From: Rhodoferax sp.
GTDB lineage: Bacteria; Pseudomonadota; Gammaproteobacteria; Burkholderiales; Burkholderiaceae_C
Direction: 5' to 3'
Assembly (NCBI GenBank): GCA_021738345.1
Contig: JAIPCE010000020.1
Coordinates: 1 to 32,922 of the forward strand
DNA length: 32,922 nt
The position numbers were made by a program, and so were the translations under genes. The notes beneath the pieces were generated by a model. That model made no database searches and was not told the origin of the DNA. It was given only the letters and a program-made list of their open reading frames with translations. This document shows positions 1 through 7,260 of the stretch, one piece after another (position 1 is the first letter of the stretch; each line of letters begins with the position of its first letter).

Positions 1-2544
1 AGGGCTGTCACCGCTGCCGGACATGACGGCGTTGCCGAAGTACCCGTGAGGCACAAGCTGTCGAACCGCCAGTATGAGCAGTTGTTGCGGCAAAATTTTG
101 TCAATATTCGCCGGGTCCGCGAATGGAAAGACATCCACAGCCAGTTGCACACGGTGGTCGCCGAGCATAAGTGGAAGCTCAACGTCCAGCCCGCCAGTTA
201 CGAGCAACTGCACCTCGCCATGCTGGCAGGTTTGCTGGGCAACATAGGCTGCAAGCTCGAAGAAGGCCAGAGCGGCGAATACCTTGGGGCACGCGCAATC
301 AAGTTTTTTGCCCATCCGGGTGCCCACCTGAGCAAGAAGCCGGGGCGCTGGATCGTCGCGTCGGAGCTGGTCGAAACCACCCGCCTGTTTGGTCGCGGCA
401 TTGCGAATATCGAACAGACCTGGCTCGAACAGGTTGGCGCGCATTTACTCAAGAAACAGTTGCTTGACCCCCACTGGGAAAAGAAGGCCGCCGAAGTGGT
501 GGCGCTGGAGCGCGCCACACTCTATGGCATCGTGGTCTACAGTGGGCGGTGCGTCAATTACAGCCGGGTCGACCTGGCGGGTGCGCGCGAAATATTCATC
601 CGCGAAGCACTGGTAGGCAAGGAATGGGACAGCGCCTTGCCTTTTTTGGCCGCCAACCACAAGCTGATCAAGCAAGTCGAAGACCTGGAGCACAAGGCAC
701 GACGCCAGGACGTGCTGGTGGACGACGAGCTGATTTACGCGTTCTACGACCAGCAGTTGCCTGCCGATGTCTGCAGTGGCTACAGCCTGGAGCGCTGGTA
801 CCGGGAAGAATCTCGCAAGCCGCAGTACACGTTGGCAGGCAGTAGCGCGGGCGGCCGTGGAGCGGGCAGCAGCCTGCTGCTGCTGACGCGCGACGAACTC
901 ATGCGCCATGAGGCAGCCGGCATCACCACCGCGTCGTTTCCCAAGACCGTGCGACTGGGCGGGGTGGATTGCGCGGCCACCTATTTGCATGAGCCCGGCG
1001 ATGCGCGCGATGGCATTACCGTGACCGTGCCGCTGTTTGTGTTGAACCAGGTCAACGACGAGCGCTGCGAGTGGCTGGTGCCCGGCATGCTCAAGGAAAA
1101 AATCCAGGCCCTGCTCAAGACCCTGCACCAGCGGCCGCGTTCGCGCCTGGTGCCCTTGCCGCATACCGCTGCAAATTTCGCCGAAACCCTGAATGCGCCC
1201 GAGCGTTTTGGTGCTGGCAGTTTGGTTGATGCGGTGTTGAAGCTGGTGCGCGATGCCACGTCGCTGGACCTGGCCCGTGCCGACATCAAGGTCGACATGC
1301 TGCAGCCCCACTTCTTCATGAATTTCCGGGTCACTGACGAACACGGCCGCCAATTGGGCCAGGGGCGCAACCTGGGTGCCCTGAAGGCCGAGTGGGGCAA
1401 ACTGGCCAGGGGCGCATTTCAGGCACTGGCCCAGTTGAAGCTGGCGCAGGGTGCGCCGTCGGTTACTGCTGGCGGTGCTCCGGTAGACACTGCCGTGGCC
1501 CCAATGGCTCCACCGCGGAGCAATTCCACACTGCATCAGGCCAGCATTGGCAATCCGATGTCCACACGCATGCGTCGGGGGCAGCCGCCAGCGGTGACTT
1601 CGACCGCTGATGTTGCCAGTACACAGGCAAAAAATGCGCCACCGCTGGCACTGTCCGAGCAACGCCATACCGCCTGGACCTTTGGCGAGCTGCCCGAATT
1701 GCTGGAGATACGCAAGGGCGGGCAGACGCTGATCGGTTTCCCCGCGCTGATCGATGGCGGTGATGCCGTCACCATTGAAGTCTTTGACGAGCCGAAGGCC
1801 GCTGCCGAGCGGCACCGTGCAGGACTGCGGCGTCTGTTTGCCCTGCAAATCAGGGACGCGCTGAAATATCTGGAGAAAAACATTCCCGACCTGCAGAAGA
1901 TGGCGGTCACCTATATGAATGTGGGCAAGCAGGACGGTGGCAAAGAAGCCCATGCAACCGGTGGCACCCTGGAGGAACTGCGCGAACAAATCATTGCGGT
2001 CGCACTGGACCGGGCATTTTTGCTTGACCCCCTGCCGACCGATGCGCAAGCCTTCAAGCGCCGCAGCGACGAGGGGCGCGGTCGCCTCAACCTGATTTCG
2101 AGCGAGGTGGCCCGCATGGCCAGCGCTATTCTTGCCGAATATGCGATCGCGGCCCGCAAGATCAAGGACACCAAAAATGCCCCCGAGGCAGTGGCTGACG
2201 CCACCCAACAACTGCAGCGTCTGGTGCCTAAACGCTTTTTGCAGACCACCCCGTGGGACCGTCTGCAGCACCTGGCCCGCTACCTCAAGGCCATCACCCT
2301 GCGGCTGGAAAAATACCGCGCCGACCCGGCACGCGACAGCGCCCGCTTAGCCGAGCTGCGCCCCCAGGAACAACGTTACTGGCGGCTGGTGGCTGAGCGC
2401 AAGGGCGCGGTCGATGAGCGAATGCAAGAGTTTCGCTGGTTACTCGAAGAACTGCGCGTGAGCTTCTTTGCGCAAGAGTTGCGTACTCCTCAGCCTGTCA
2501 GTGTCAAGCGTCTGGACAAGGCGTGGGGACAGTTGACGGCTTGA
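1..2544 (+). CDS. hrpA: ATP-dependent RNA helicase HrpA, C-terminal part (5' end outside window)
   Basis: The reading frame is open from base 1, and the GTG at 46 is internal, so this is the last ~847 residues of a protein normally about 1300 long. The conserved segment RVREWKDIHSQL near residue 40 belongs to the region after the DEAH helicase core. What follows is the HrpA-specific OB-fold and the long C-terminal DUF3418 region, including NYSRVDLAGAREIFIREAL near residue 187. The Walker A and DEAH boxes lie upstream of the window. HrpA is a DEAH-box helicase; in E. coli it acts in mRNA processing and in rescue of collided ribosomes. Residues about 483-560 form a Pro/Ala/Thr/Ser-rich low-complexity linker splitting DUF3418. 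The following gene starts 216 bp later, so hrpA appears to end its own transcript. Confidence 0.92.
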   Translation, partial: RAVTAAGHDGVAEVPVRHKLSNRQYEQLLRQNFVNIRRVREWKDIHSQLHTVVAEHKWKLNVQPASYEQLHLAMLAGLLGNIGCKLEEGQSGEYLGARAIKFFAHPGAHLSKKPGRWIVASELVETTRLFGRGIANIEQTWLEQVGAHLLKKQLLDPHWEKKAAEVVALERATLYGIVVYSGRCVNYSRVDLAGAREIFIREALVGKEWDSALPFLAANHKLIKQVEDLEHKARRQDVLVDDELIYAFYDQQLPADVCSGYSLERWYREESRKPQYTLAGSSAGGRGAGSSLLLLTRDELMRHEAAGITTASFPKTVRLGGVDCAATYLHEPGDARDGITVTVPLFVLNQVNDERCEWLVPGMLKEKIQALLKTLHQRPRSRLVPLPHTAANFAETLNAPERFGAGSLVDAVLKLVRDATSLDLARADIKVDMLQPHFFMNFRVTDEHGRQLGQGRNLGALKAEWGKLARGAFQALAQLKLAQGAPSVTAGGAPVDTAVAPMAPPRSNSTLHQASIGNPMSTRMRRGQPPAVTSTADVASTQAKNAPPLALSEQRHTAWTFGELPELLEIRKGGQTLIGFPALIDGGDAVTIEVFDEPKAAAERHRAGLRRLFALQIRDALKYLEKNIPDLQKMAVTYMNVGKQDGGKEAHATGGTLEELREQIIAVALDRAFLLDPLPTDAQAFKRRSDEGRGRLNLISSEVARMASAILAEYAIAARKIKDTKNAPEAVADATQQLQRLVPKRFLQTTPWDRLQHLARYLKAITLRLEKYRADPARDSARLAELRPQEQRYWRLVAERKGAVDERMQEFRWLLEELRVSFFAQELRTPQPVSVKRLDKAWGQLTA

Positions 2545-2612
2545 TTTCCGCTTTCGCCACCCGGCAAGTGCCCTACGTGACGATCAGTGAAAAGCGTGCC
2601 GAGCGGGAAAAC

Positions 2613-2635
2613 GGCAGATCAGAGGGTAATCTGCC
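2613..2635 (+). terminator. Hairpin after hrpA, possible weak terminator
   Basis: GGCAGAT and ATCTGCC form a perfect 7-bp stem around a 9-nt loop, 69 bp after the hrpA stop. No clear T-run follows (the next bases are cggtctgttcctgttg). It may be a Rho-dependent end, a weak terminator, or only a chance hairpin. The rest of 2545-2760 shows no gene. Confidence 0.3.
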
Positions 2636-2760
2636 CGGTCTGTTCCTGTTGCTGGTAGCTTTTGCCTCGGCCGTGCAAGGCGCGGGTAAATGGGAGTTGG
2701 CAGAGTTTGAGTGCAGAAGTATTATCTCTGGCTTAGGCAAGCACAGACTGTTTCTGACTC

Positions 2761-3771
2761 ATGAAAACCGCCCAAGCACCTGCTTTACCTCTCTTGCCAT
2801 TTGGTGAGAAAGATGCCTGCCCGAATACGGATATCAACACCTACCGAGAGAGCATGGTCACGGTTGTTCCGTCGATAAGGAGCTATGAAGCCATTGGCGA
2901 TCCCAAGCAGTTCCGCCAGAAAGCCAAGACGCTGACGCTGCCGGGATTAAAGCTGGTGGCCAGTGCCAACACGCCCGTGAACGTCGAGGTGGGCGATACC
3001 CACGACACCACGCTGATGATCCCCTTCGTGGGCCGGTGCCTGTCGACCGTCGGGCGAAAATCATACATCTGGCAACCCGGGGGTGCCGCAATGTTTTTTC
3101 CCGGCTTGGGCCGTGCGGGTGGCTCCGACACCCGTTCCACCCTGATGCTCAACCTTGACCCCGAACGCTTGCAGGCAACCGCCCGCGCCATGGCCGGGCT
3201 GGAGGCTGACGCGGTGGTGGATATGCGCCTGCTCGATGAACGGTTGCTACCGCTTCGCCACCACAACATCGCATTTGACAGCGCTTTACTGCACATCTGC
3301 CGCTTGATCGACAGTCACGCTGCGCAGTCGAACTTCCTCACCCTGATGGGCGTAGACGATCTGTTTTACCGCTTGGTGGTTCTCATGCTTTGCCCCGACT
3401 TGTTGCAAGCGCGCGAAGTTTCGCGGTCGCGCACGCCTGATGCACAGACAGTCCGCAAGGTGGCCGACTTCATCCAGGAGCATCTCGAGGGTCCGGTGCG
3501 GCTCAGTGATCTGGAGCAGGTCAGCGGCGTGAGTGCCCGCACACTGAACCGATACATTCAGCAAGAATTTGCTTGTTCACCACAGCAATGGGTACAACAG
3601 CAACGGCTGGATCGGGTCCGGCAACACCTGATGCAGGCAGGCCCCGCTGATACGGTCACAAGCATCGCCCTGGGCTGCGGCTTTACCCGCCTAGGTGCCT
3701 TTGCCAAGACTTATGCGACCCGATTTGGCGAATTACCTTCCGCAACCCTCGCCCGATCCCGCCGGAACTAA
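2761..3771 (+). CDS. AraC-family transcriptional regulator
   Basis: This 336-residue protein has the AraC/XylS layout. An N-terminal ligand or oligomerisation domain covers about residues 40-220. The C-terminal ~100 residues carry two helix-turn-helix motifs, one around LSDLEQVSGVSARTLNRYI and one around TVTSIALGCGFTRLGAFAKT, the latter matching the conserved second AraC recognition helix. The start is uncertain: ATG 2761 has no visible ribosome site, while ATG 2854 (305 residues) follows a purine-rich CGAGAGAGC, so the first 31 residues may not be translated. The effector and targets cannot be read from the sequence. The diguanylate cyclase gene downstream is co-directional, 163 bp away with the start chosen here, so a regulatory link is possible but only inferred. 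Confidence 0.87.
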   Translation: MKTAQAPALPLLPFGEKDACPNTDINTYRESMVTVVPSIRSYEAIGDPKQFRQKAKTLTLPGLKLVASANTPVNVEVGDTHDTTLMIPFVGRCLSTVGRKSYIWQPGGAAMFFPGLGRAGGSDTRSTLMLNLDPERLQATARAMAGLEADAVVDMRLLDERLLPLRHHNIAFDSALLHICRLIDSHAAQSNFLTLMGVDDLFYRLVVLMLCPDLLQAREVSRSRTPDAQTVRKVADFIQEHLEGPVRLSDLEQVSGVSARTLNRYIQQEFACSPQQWVQQQRLDRVRQHLMQAGPADTVTSIALGCGFTRLGAFAKTYATRFGELPSATLARSRRN

Positions 3772-3934
3772 TTCCACGCTCCCTGCCAGATCCCTATATG
3801 GCGAAAAGCGGTCAGACATTGGCCGATTCCGGATAGCGTTACCGCTCCTTTCAAGGCTAAGCTTGAGCGTGGGGATAGCTCTCATTGCATCGATCTATGG
3901 TGCGCATACAGCCTGGCAGAACTACGAAGCTGAA

Positions 3935-5890
3935 ATGAAGCCGTCTGAATCAAACCAACCTGCTGATTTCATGAGCAAAGCATCTTTCACCTTGGGTTCG
4001 GGTAGCCTGGCCGCCTATTACCGGCGACTGATTTTCCTTGGAACCTTGATTTTTCTACTGCTCGTAGGCTGGACCGTATGGAGCGGGTGGCAGCGCCAGT
4101 ATGCGCAAGAGATCAACCTGGCCCACCAGCGCGTCCACGAAAGTGCGATCCATCTCAAAGCCATCATCAAGGCCTCGACCGACCACTTGAGTCAGCTCCA
4201 GTATTGGGCAAACCATTTTCCTGAGCACGCGCCTTATTCCGGTGCGAACGAGCTGGGCGTGGCGATGAAAAACGCCATCGCCTCCTCGCGTACCGGCGAG
4301 TTCACCCTGGATGCCCTGTCTGCATTGCCCCAAGAGCAGCGGTTGGGGCAAATGCTCGGTCTCACCACAGGCAGCCAGCCGCGCCAGGTGGGCAAGCCAA
4401 CGCAACTCGACCTGGGCCTGTCTTTGCTAAACCGCATGGACTACGCCCGGAAAACATCACCGTTTCTGCGCTGGAGTTATTTTTTTTCAGCGAATAAAGA
4501 CCTAGTCGTGATGTCACCATGGGCAATCAGCAAAGAGCCGTTGGGTGAGGAGCCGAACATTCAGAGCTTCCTGGAACATTCGTGGACTTATGAAGTCACG
4601 ACGTACGGACTTGCGGCCAACAATCCACAGCGGCTCTCCTATTGGACTCCGGCCTACCCGGACCAAGCAGGGGCGGGGCTGATGGTTTCCCATGGGGCAC
4701 CCATCTACTGGGACAACGAGTTTGTGGGGGTGGTCGCGACCGATGTCCTGCTTGGATTTCTTGGCGATTTCTTGCAAACCTTCCCTGACCCGGACGGTAT
4801 CCTCGTCATTGCCAACGAGCAAGGTCAAATCCTCGGCGACCGGCGTCAGCCGCTTAAAGGCAGTACCGAGATCCAGTCGATTACCACTTTGCTGCCGTCC
4901 TCCGGGCCTTCATGGAAAAAGCTGACCGATAGCCGTGGTGAAATCTTGGGTAGCGACCGGATTTTCGTGGCCGGGATTGATAACCCACAGTGGCGCGTTC
5001 TCTACTTGCTGCCGCAATCGATCATCACGCAGCGGGTGCTGAAAGCCTATAGCGCGCAGTTGGCGCTGGCGGCCTTGCTGGTGTTCGCGGCGTTTGTCAT
5101 GCAATGGACCTTGTGGCGTATGTATGTCGCCCCGGCGCTGCATATTGCAGATTTTGTCGCGCAGGAGTCCGCCGGTGGCCAGCCTGCGATTCCATCGGTT
5201 CCCCGCCAATGGCGTCCCTGGATCGAAGTCATGGCACAAGCCTTCATCGACCGTCGCCAGTATCTGGCGCAATTGCAGGCCAGCAACGAAGCCCTGGAGC
5301 AACGTGTTGCCGATCGGACCCAGGAACTGGTCGCCGCCAATCAGCGACTGGAAAAGCTGTCCGTCACCGATCCATTGACCGGCGCCTTCAATCGACGCCA
5401 ACTATTCGATTTGCTGGACAAGGAACGGCAAAGAATCTGGCGCGGCGGGCAGAGCATGGCGGTTTTGATGCTGGACCTTGATCACTTCAAGCGCGTCAAC
5501 GATCACTTTGGCCATGCGGCGGGCGATACGGTGTTGCGTGAATTTGTCAGACGGTGCCAGGAAACCGTCCGTAGCACAGACGCGGTTTGCCGCTACGGAG
5601 GCGAAGAATTCGTGCTCCTGCTCCCCACGATGTCCAGTGCGGGCGCAGCGTCTCTCGCGGAACGTTTGCGTAGCATCATTGCCGCAACTCCGGTCGAATT
5701 TGAGGACCGTGCAATCCCGATTTCAGTCAGCATTGGGGTCGCTGGCTACCGCGACCGGGAAAGCATTGAAGCGCTGCTCGCCAGAGCCGACCAATTGCTT
5801 TACCAAGCCAAGGCCGCAGGACGTAATCAGGTTGCCACCGATGCCGCTGACTCAGCGCCGGTCGTGGATTCAGATAACCCAAGCGCTTGA
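3935..5890 (+). CDS. Membrane diguanylate cyclase with periplasmic Cache-like sensor and GGDEF domain
   Basis: The predicted protein has 651 residues. A short cytoplasmic tail is followed by one membrane segment (RLIFLGTLIFLLLVGWTVW, about residues 30-48). A ~320-residue periplasmic domain follows with dCache-like features (SPFLRWSYFF, GAGLMVSHGAPIYW), then a second membrane segment near residues 375-395. A coiled-coil linker leads to a C-terminal GGDEF domain. The active-site motif YGGEEF is intact, as is LDLDHFKRVNDHFGH. RSTD lies exactly five residues before GGEEF, which is the product-binding inhibitory I-site. It should therefore make c-di-GMP from GTP with feedback inhibition. The frame extends upstream to GTG 3695, overlapping the AraC gene, but that stretch has lower GC and no good ribosome site; ATG 3935 and ATG 3971 are the main start candidates. 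The signal sensed is unknown. Confidence 0.9.
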   Translation: MKPSESNQPADFMSKASFTLGSGSLAAYYRRLIFLGTLIFLLLVGWTVWSGWQRQYAQEINLAHQRVHESAIHLKAIIKASTDHLSQLQYWANHFPEHAPYSGANELGVAMKNAIASSRTGEFTLDALSALPQEQRLGQMLGLTTGSQPRQVGKPTQLDLGLSLLNRMDYARKTSPFLRWSYFFSANKDLVVMSPWAISKEPLGEEPNIQSFLEHSWTYEVTTYGLAANNPQRLSYWTPAYPDQAGAGLMVSHGAPIYWDNEFVGVVATDVLLGFLGDFLQTFPDPDGILVIANEQGQILGDRRQPLKGSTEIQSITTLLPSSGPSWKKLTDSRGEILGSDRIFVAGIDNPQWRVLYLLPQSIITQRVLKAYSAQLALAALLVFAAFVMQWTLWRMYVAPALHIADFVAQESAGGQPAIPSVPRQWRPWIEVMAQAFIDRRQYLAQLQASNEALEQRVADRTQELVAANQRLEKLSVTDPLTGAFNRRQLFDLLDKERQRIWRGGQSMAVLMLDLDHFKRVNDHFGHAAGDTVLREFVRRCQETVRSTDAVCRYGGEEFVLLLPTMSSAGAASLAERLRSIIAATPVEFEDRAIPISVSIGVAGYRDRESIEALLARADQLLYQAKAAGRNQVATDAADSAPVVDSDNPSA

Positions 5891-5924
5891 TTGGCACCTC
5901 CAACGCGCCGCAGGGGTGGCTGGC

Positions 5925-6374
5925 TCAGGCGCTGATCTGCGCAGACTGACGCACCTCTGGCAGCAGCTCAGGGTGACGGTCAAGCAATTGGAGTAGCAAC
6001 AGCGTCGATTTGGACGGTTGGCGGATACCGCGCTCGTACTCAGAGAACGCATTGACCCCGCCGCCAAAGATAGCCGCCGCCTCGGCTTGTTTTAGCCCCA
6101 GGCGCTTGCGAGTCGCGCGAAGTTGGGCAGCTTGCGCAGTGTCAATATCGCGCATGAATGTTTGCAGGGTATCGGCCATGCGCTGCATATCGTTGTTACC
6201 CACGTCGAACCCTTCGCCGCACGTGGTGCAGTATCGCAAGGTCAGCGCGGGAATGACGGCGCTGTGGCCTTTGTAGGCAATCGACTTGTCGCGGGCTTCG
6301 GTAACGAAACCGGCCCCCGAGCCGCACGCCGGGCAGATGTGATTTGGAACTGTTGAAAAGTCGCTAGTATTCAT
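5925..6374 (-). CDS. mqsA: Antitoxin MqsA (zinc-binding N-terminus, XRE-type HTH C-terminus)
   Basis: The 149-residue protein has an N-terminal zinc site built from CPAC (near residue 14) and CTTC (near residue 49), then a C-terminal helix-turn-helix with FGGGVNAFSEYERG and LLDRHPELLPEVR. These closely follow E. coli MqsA (FGGGVNAFSRYEKG, LDKHPELL). In E. coli MqsA binds MqsR through the zinc domain and represses its own operon through the HTH. The ATG directly abuts the TAA of mqsR (TAAATG) and is preceded by GGAGAGG, the coupled arrangement usual for mqsRA. The antitoxin appears intact although its toxin gene is disrupted. The gene converges with the diguanylate cyclase gene, 34 bp apart. 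Confidence 0.94.
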   Translation of the reverse strand: MNTSDFSTVPNHICPACGSGAGFVTEARDKSIAYKGHSAVIPALTLRYCTTCGEGFDVGNNDMQRMADTLQTFMRDIDTAQAAQLRATRKRLGLKQAEAAAIFGGGVNAFSEYERGIRQPSKSTLLLLQLLDRHPELLPEVRQSAQISA

Positions 6375-6472
6375 TTACCTCTCCTTGAACTGAATGACGA
6401 CGGCACCCGCTTGCAGTGTCAGCTTGATGTAGGCGGATTTCCCATTGGGGCATGGTGCGTGGTACACGTCCT

Positions 6473-6481
6473 GCCATACAT
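6473..6481. repeat. 9-bp target-site duplication, left copy
   Basis: GCCATACAT immediately precedes the left terminal inverted repeat and is repeated exactly after the right one at 6668-6676. In the minus-strand mqsR frame both copies encode the HVW codons, as expected of a duplicated target. Confidence 0.88.
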
Positions 6482-6667
6482 GGGTGCGACTCAAAGTGGT
6501 GTGGCAATTCGGCTTTGCCCCCTCGCCCCAGCGGGGGGAGGGCTGGGGTGAGGGGGCTGGCTCAGGTTCCAGACTTCCGTCAAGAATGCAAAACATCCAC
6601 CCCTCACCCTAACCCTCTCCCCGCTGGGGCGAGGGAATAAGATTCCACATCACTTTGAGTCGCACCC
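6482..6667. mobile_element. MITE-like non-autonomous element inserted in mqsR
   Basis: The element is 186 bp long and has no transposase gene. Its ends are 23-bp inverted repeats (6482-6504 and 6645-6667) that begin GGGTGCGACTCAAAGTG and differ at one position. Inside them lies a second inverted pair of 36 bp (6520-6555 and 6600-6635) with three mismatches, carrying the G/C-rich core CCCTCGCCCCAGCGGGG. Only 44 bp in the centre is unpaired, so the single strand could fold into a long hairpin. The 9-bp direct repeat GCCATACAT flanks it. The core resembles the dispersed CCCTCACCCYAACCC-type repeats seen in many proteobacteria. The transposase family that moved it cannot be determined here. Confidence 0.87.
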
Positions 6668-6676
6668 GCCATACAT
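6668..6676. repeat. 9-bp target-site duplication, right copy
   Basis: This is an exact copy of GCCATACAT, directly after the right terminal inverted repeat. Deleting the element plus one copy restores the mqsR reading frame and its conserved WQDVY motif. Confidence 0.88.
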
Positions 6677-6880
6677 GGTGATCGTTGGTGGTGGTCATGC
6701 TCTTGAAAAACATGGCCGTTTTGAGACTGGCAATGACGGCCAGGGATTGGTCGCTGGTCAGACCCATCAAAACACTGTTGATGCGCGCTGTCTGGGTAAA
6801 AACAGCCATGCCACCAGCTGCAACAATTGACCGAATTACAGGCAGTGGGTAATGGGCTTTGCTTTTTTCCATGCCTTTAT

Positions 6881-6899
6881 TTTAACTTTATTGGTTAAA
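6881..6899. promoter_or_regulatory. Candidate MqsA operator upstream of mqsR
   Basis: TTTAACTTTATTGGTTAAA has 6-bp inverted arms (TTTAAC/GTTAAA) around a 7-bp centre and lies 9 bp upstream of the mqsR ATG on the minus strand. In E. coli MqsA binds AACCT-type palindromes at the mqsRA promoter. The match is partial, but the position and the intact MqsA HTH make an autoregulatory operator reasonable. The surrounding A/T-rich stretch (about 6876-6945) probably also holds the mqsRA promoter. Confidence 0.4.
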
Positions 6900-7156
6900 T
6901 ATTGGGGCAAAAATAACGGAAATAGTTAAATAAGACAGATAGTCCGCCGGCTTTGTCGGGGCGAGTGCGAGTTTGACTTTGGCAGGGGTAACCAGATGGT
7001 CAAAGAACTGGGTTTGACAAGCGCCAAAACCGCCTAAATCAAACTGGATTCAGCCTGACCGCCGCTGGAATGTTGCGCAAGCAGGGTGTAAGGGCTTTTC
7101 CGCATACTCGGCGCGAGCGATGGCCCATAAGTGGCAGAATCGCCGGTCCAACGTAG

Positions 7157-7250
7157 TTCCTTCCCATGCCACAGTCGCATCCGCTTAACGGTTCAGCCGT
7201 GTCGCGGAAGGTGTTTAACCAATCTTAAGTTTCCCACAGGGAAATGGAGG
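7157..7250 (+). promoter_or_regulatory. Candidate structured sucA leader (possible sucA RNA motif)
   Basis: Two hairpins are visible. One at 7180-7208 pairs TCCGC with GCGGA and ACGG with CCGT around TTCAG. The other at 7230-7244 is TTTCCC-ACA-GGGAAA, directly before the ribosome site GGAGG (7246-7250). Upstream, CTTCC at 7160-7164 could pair with GGAGG (one G-U), or CCTTCC could pair with GGAAGG at 7206-7211, giving competing structures. A conserved cis-regulatory sucA RNA motif is known upstream of sucA in Burkholderiales. Gene identity and position fit, but I could not align the sequence to that model. Confidence 0.45.
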
Positions 7251-7260
7251 TCAGCGGAAT

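Larger units (their letters stand above)
6375..6872 (-). pseudogene. mqsR: mRNA interferase toxin MqsR, interrupted by a 186-bp insertion
   Basis: The upstream piece (6872 down to 6609) begins MEKSKAHYPLPVIRSIVAAG and includes FFKSMTTTNDHHVW; the downstream piece ends HVWQDVYHAPCPNGK...VVIQFKER. Both match E. coli MqsR (MEKRTPHTRL, FYKSMTT, IWQDVY, SFKEK). Removing 6482-6676 joins DHHVW to QDVY in frame and gives 100 residues, against 98 in E. coli. The residues equivalent to catalytic K56, Q68, Y81 and K96 are present as K57, Q69, Y83 and K98 of the restored protein. The insertion equals 65 codons but contains TAG at 6609-6611, so a full toxin is not made. An in-frame ATG at 6596, preceded by GAGGGG, could restart translation of a 73-residue fragment. 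The toxin is probably inactive; this is not tested. Confidence 0.9.
6873..7260. other. Intergenic region between divergent mqsR and sucA
   Basis: This 388-bp stretch contains no convincing gene. Its left third is A/T-rich and holds the mqsRA promoter and operator candidates. TTGACA at 7014-7019 is a good -35, but the -10 at the usual spacing (AATCAA at 7037) is weak, so a sucA promoter there is only tentative. The last ~100 bp contain inverted repeats and the sucA ribosome site GGAGG at 7246-7250. Confidence 0.6.

Noticed and set aside
445-2271. 608-codon open frame on the minus strand inside hrpA
   Set aside because: It lies wholly antisense to a clear HrpA frame and shows no recognisable domain. 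Long antisense frames are expected from high-GC codon bias.
2545-2760. A small gene or RNA between hrpA and the AraC gene
   Set aside because: The frame at 2523-2807 has no recognisable motif and overlaps the hrpA end. Only a hairpin is supported.
6452-6640. 62-codon plus-strand frame across the MITE
   Set aside because: It is produced by the G/C-rich inverted repeats and is antisense to the mqsR remnants. There is no coding signal.
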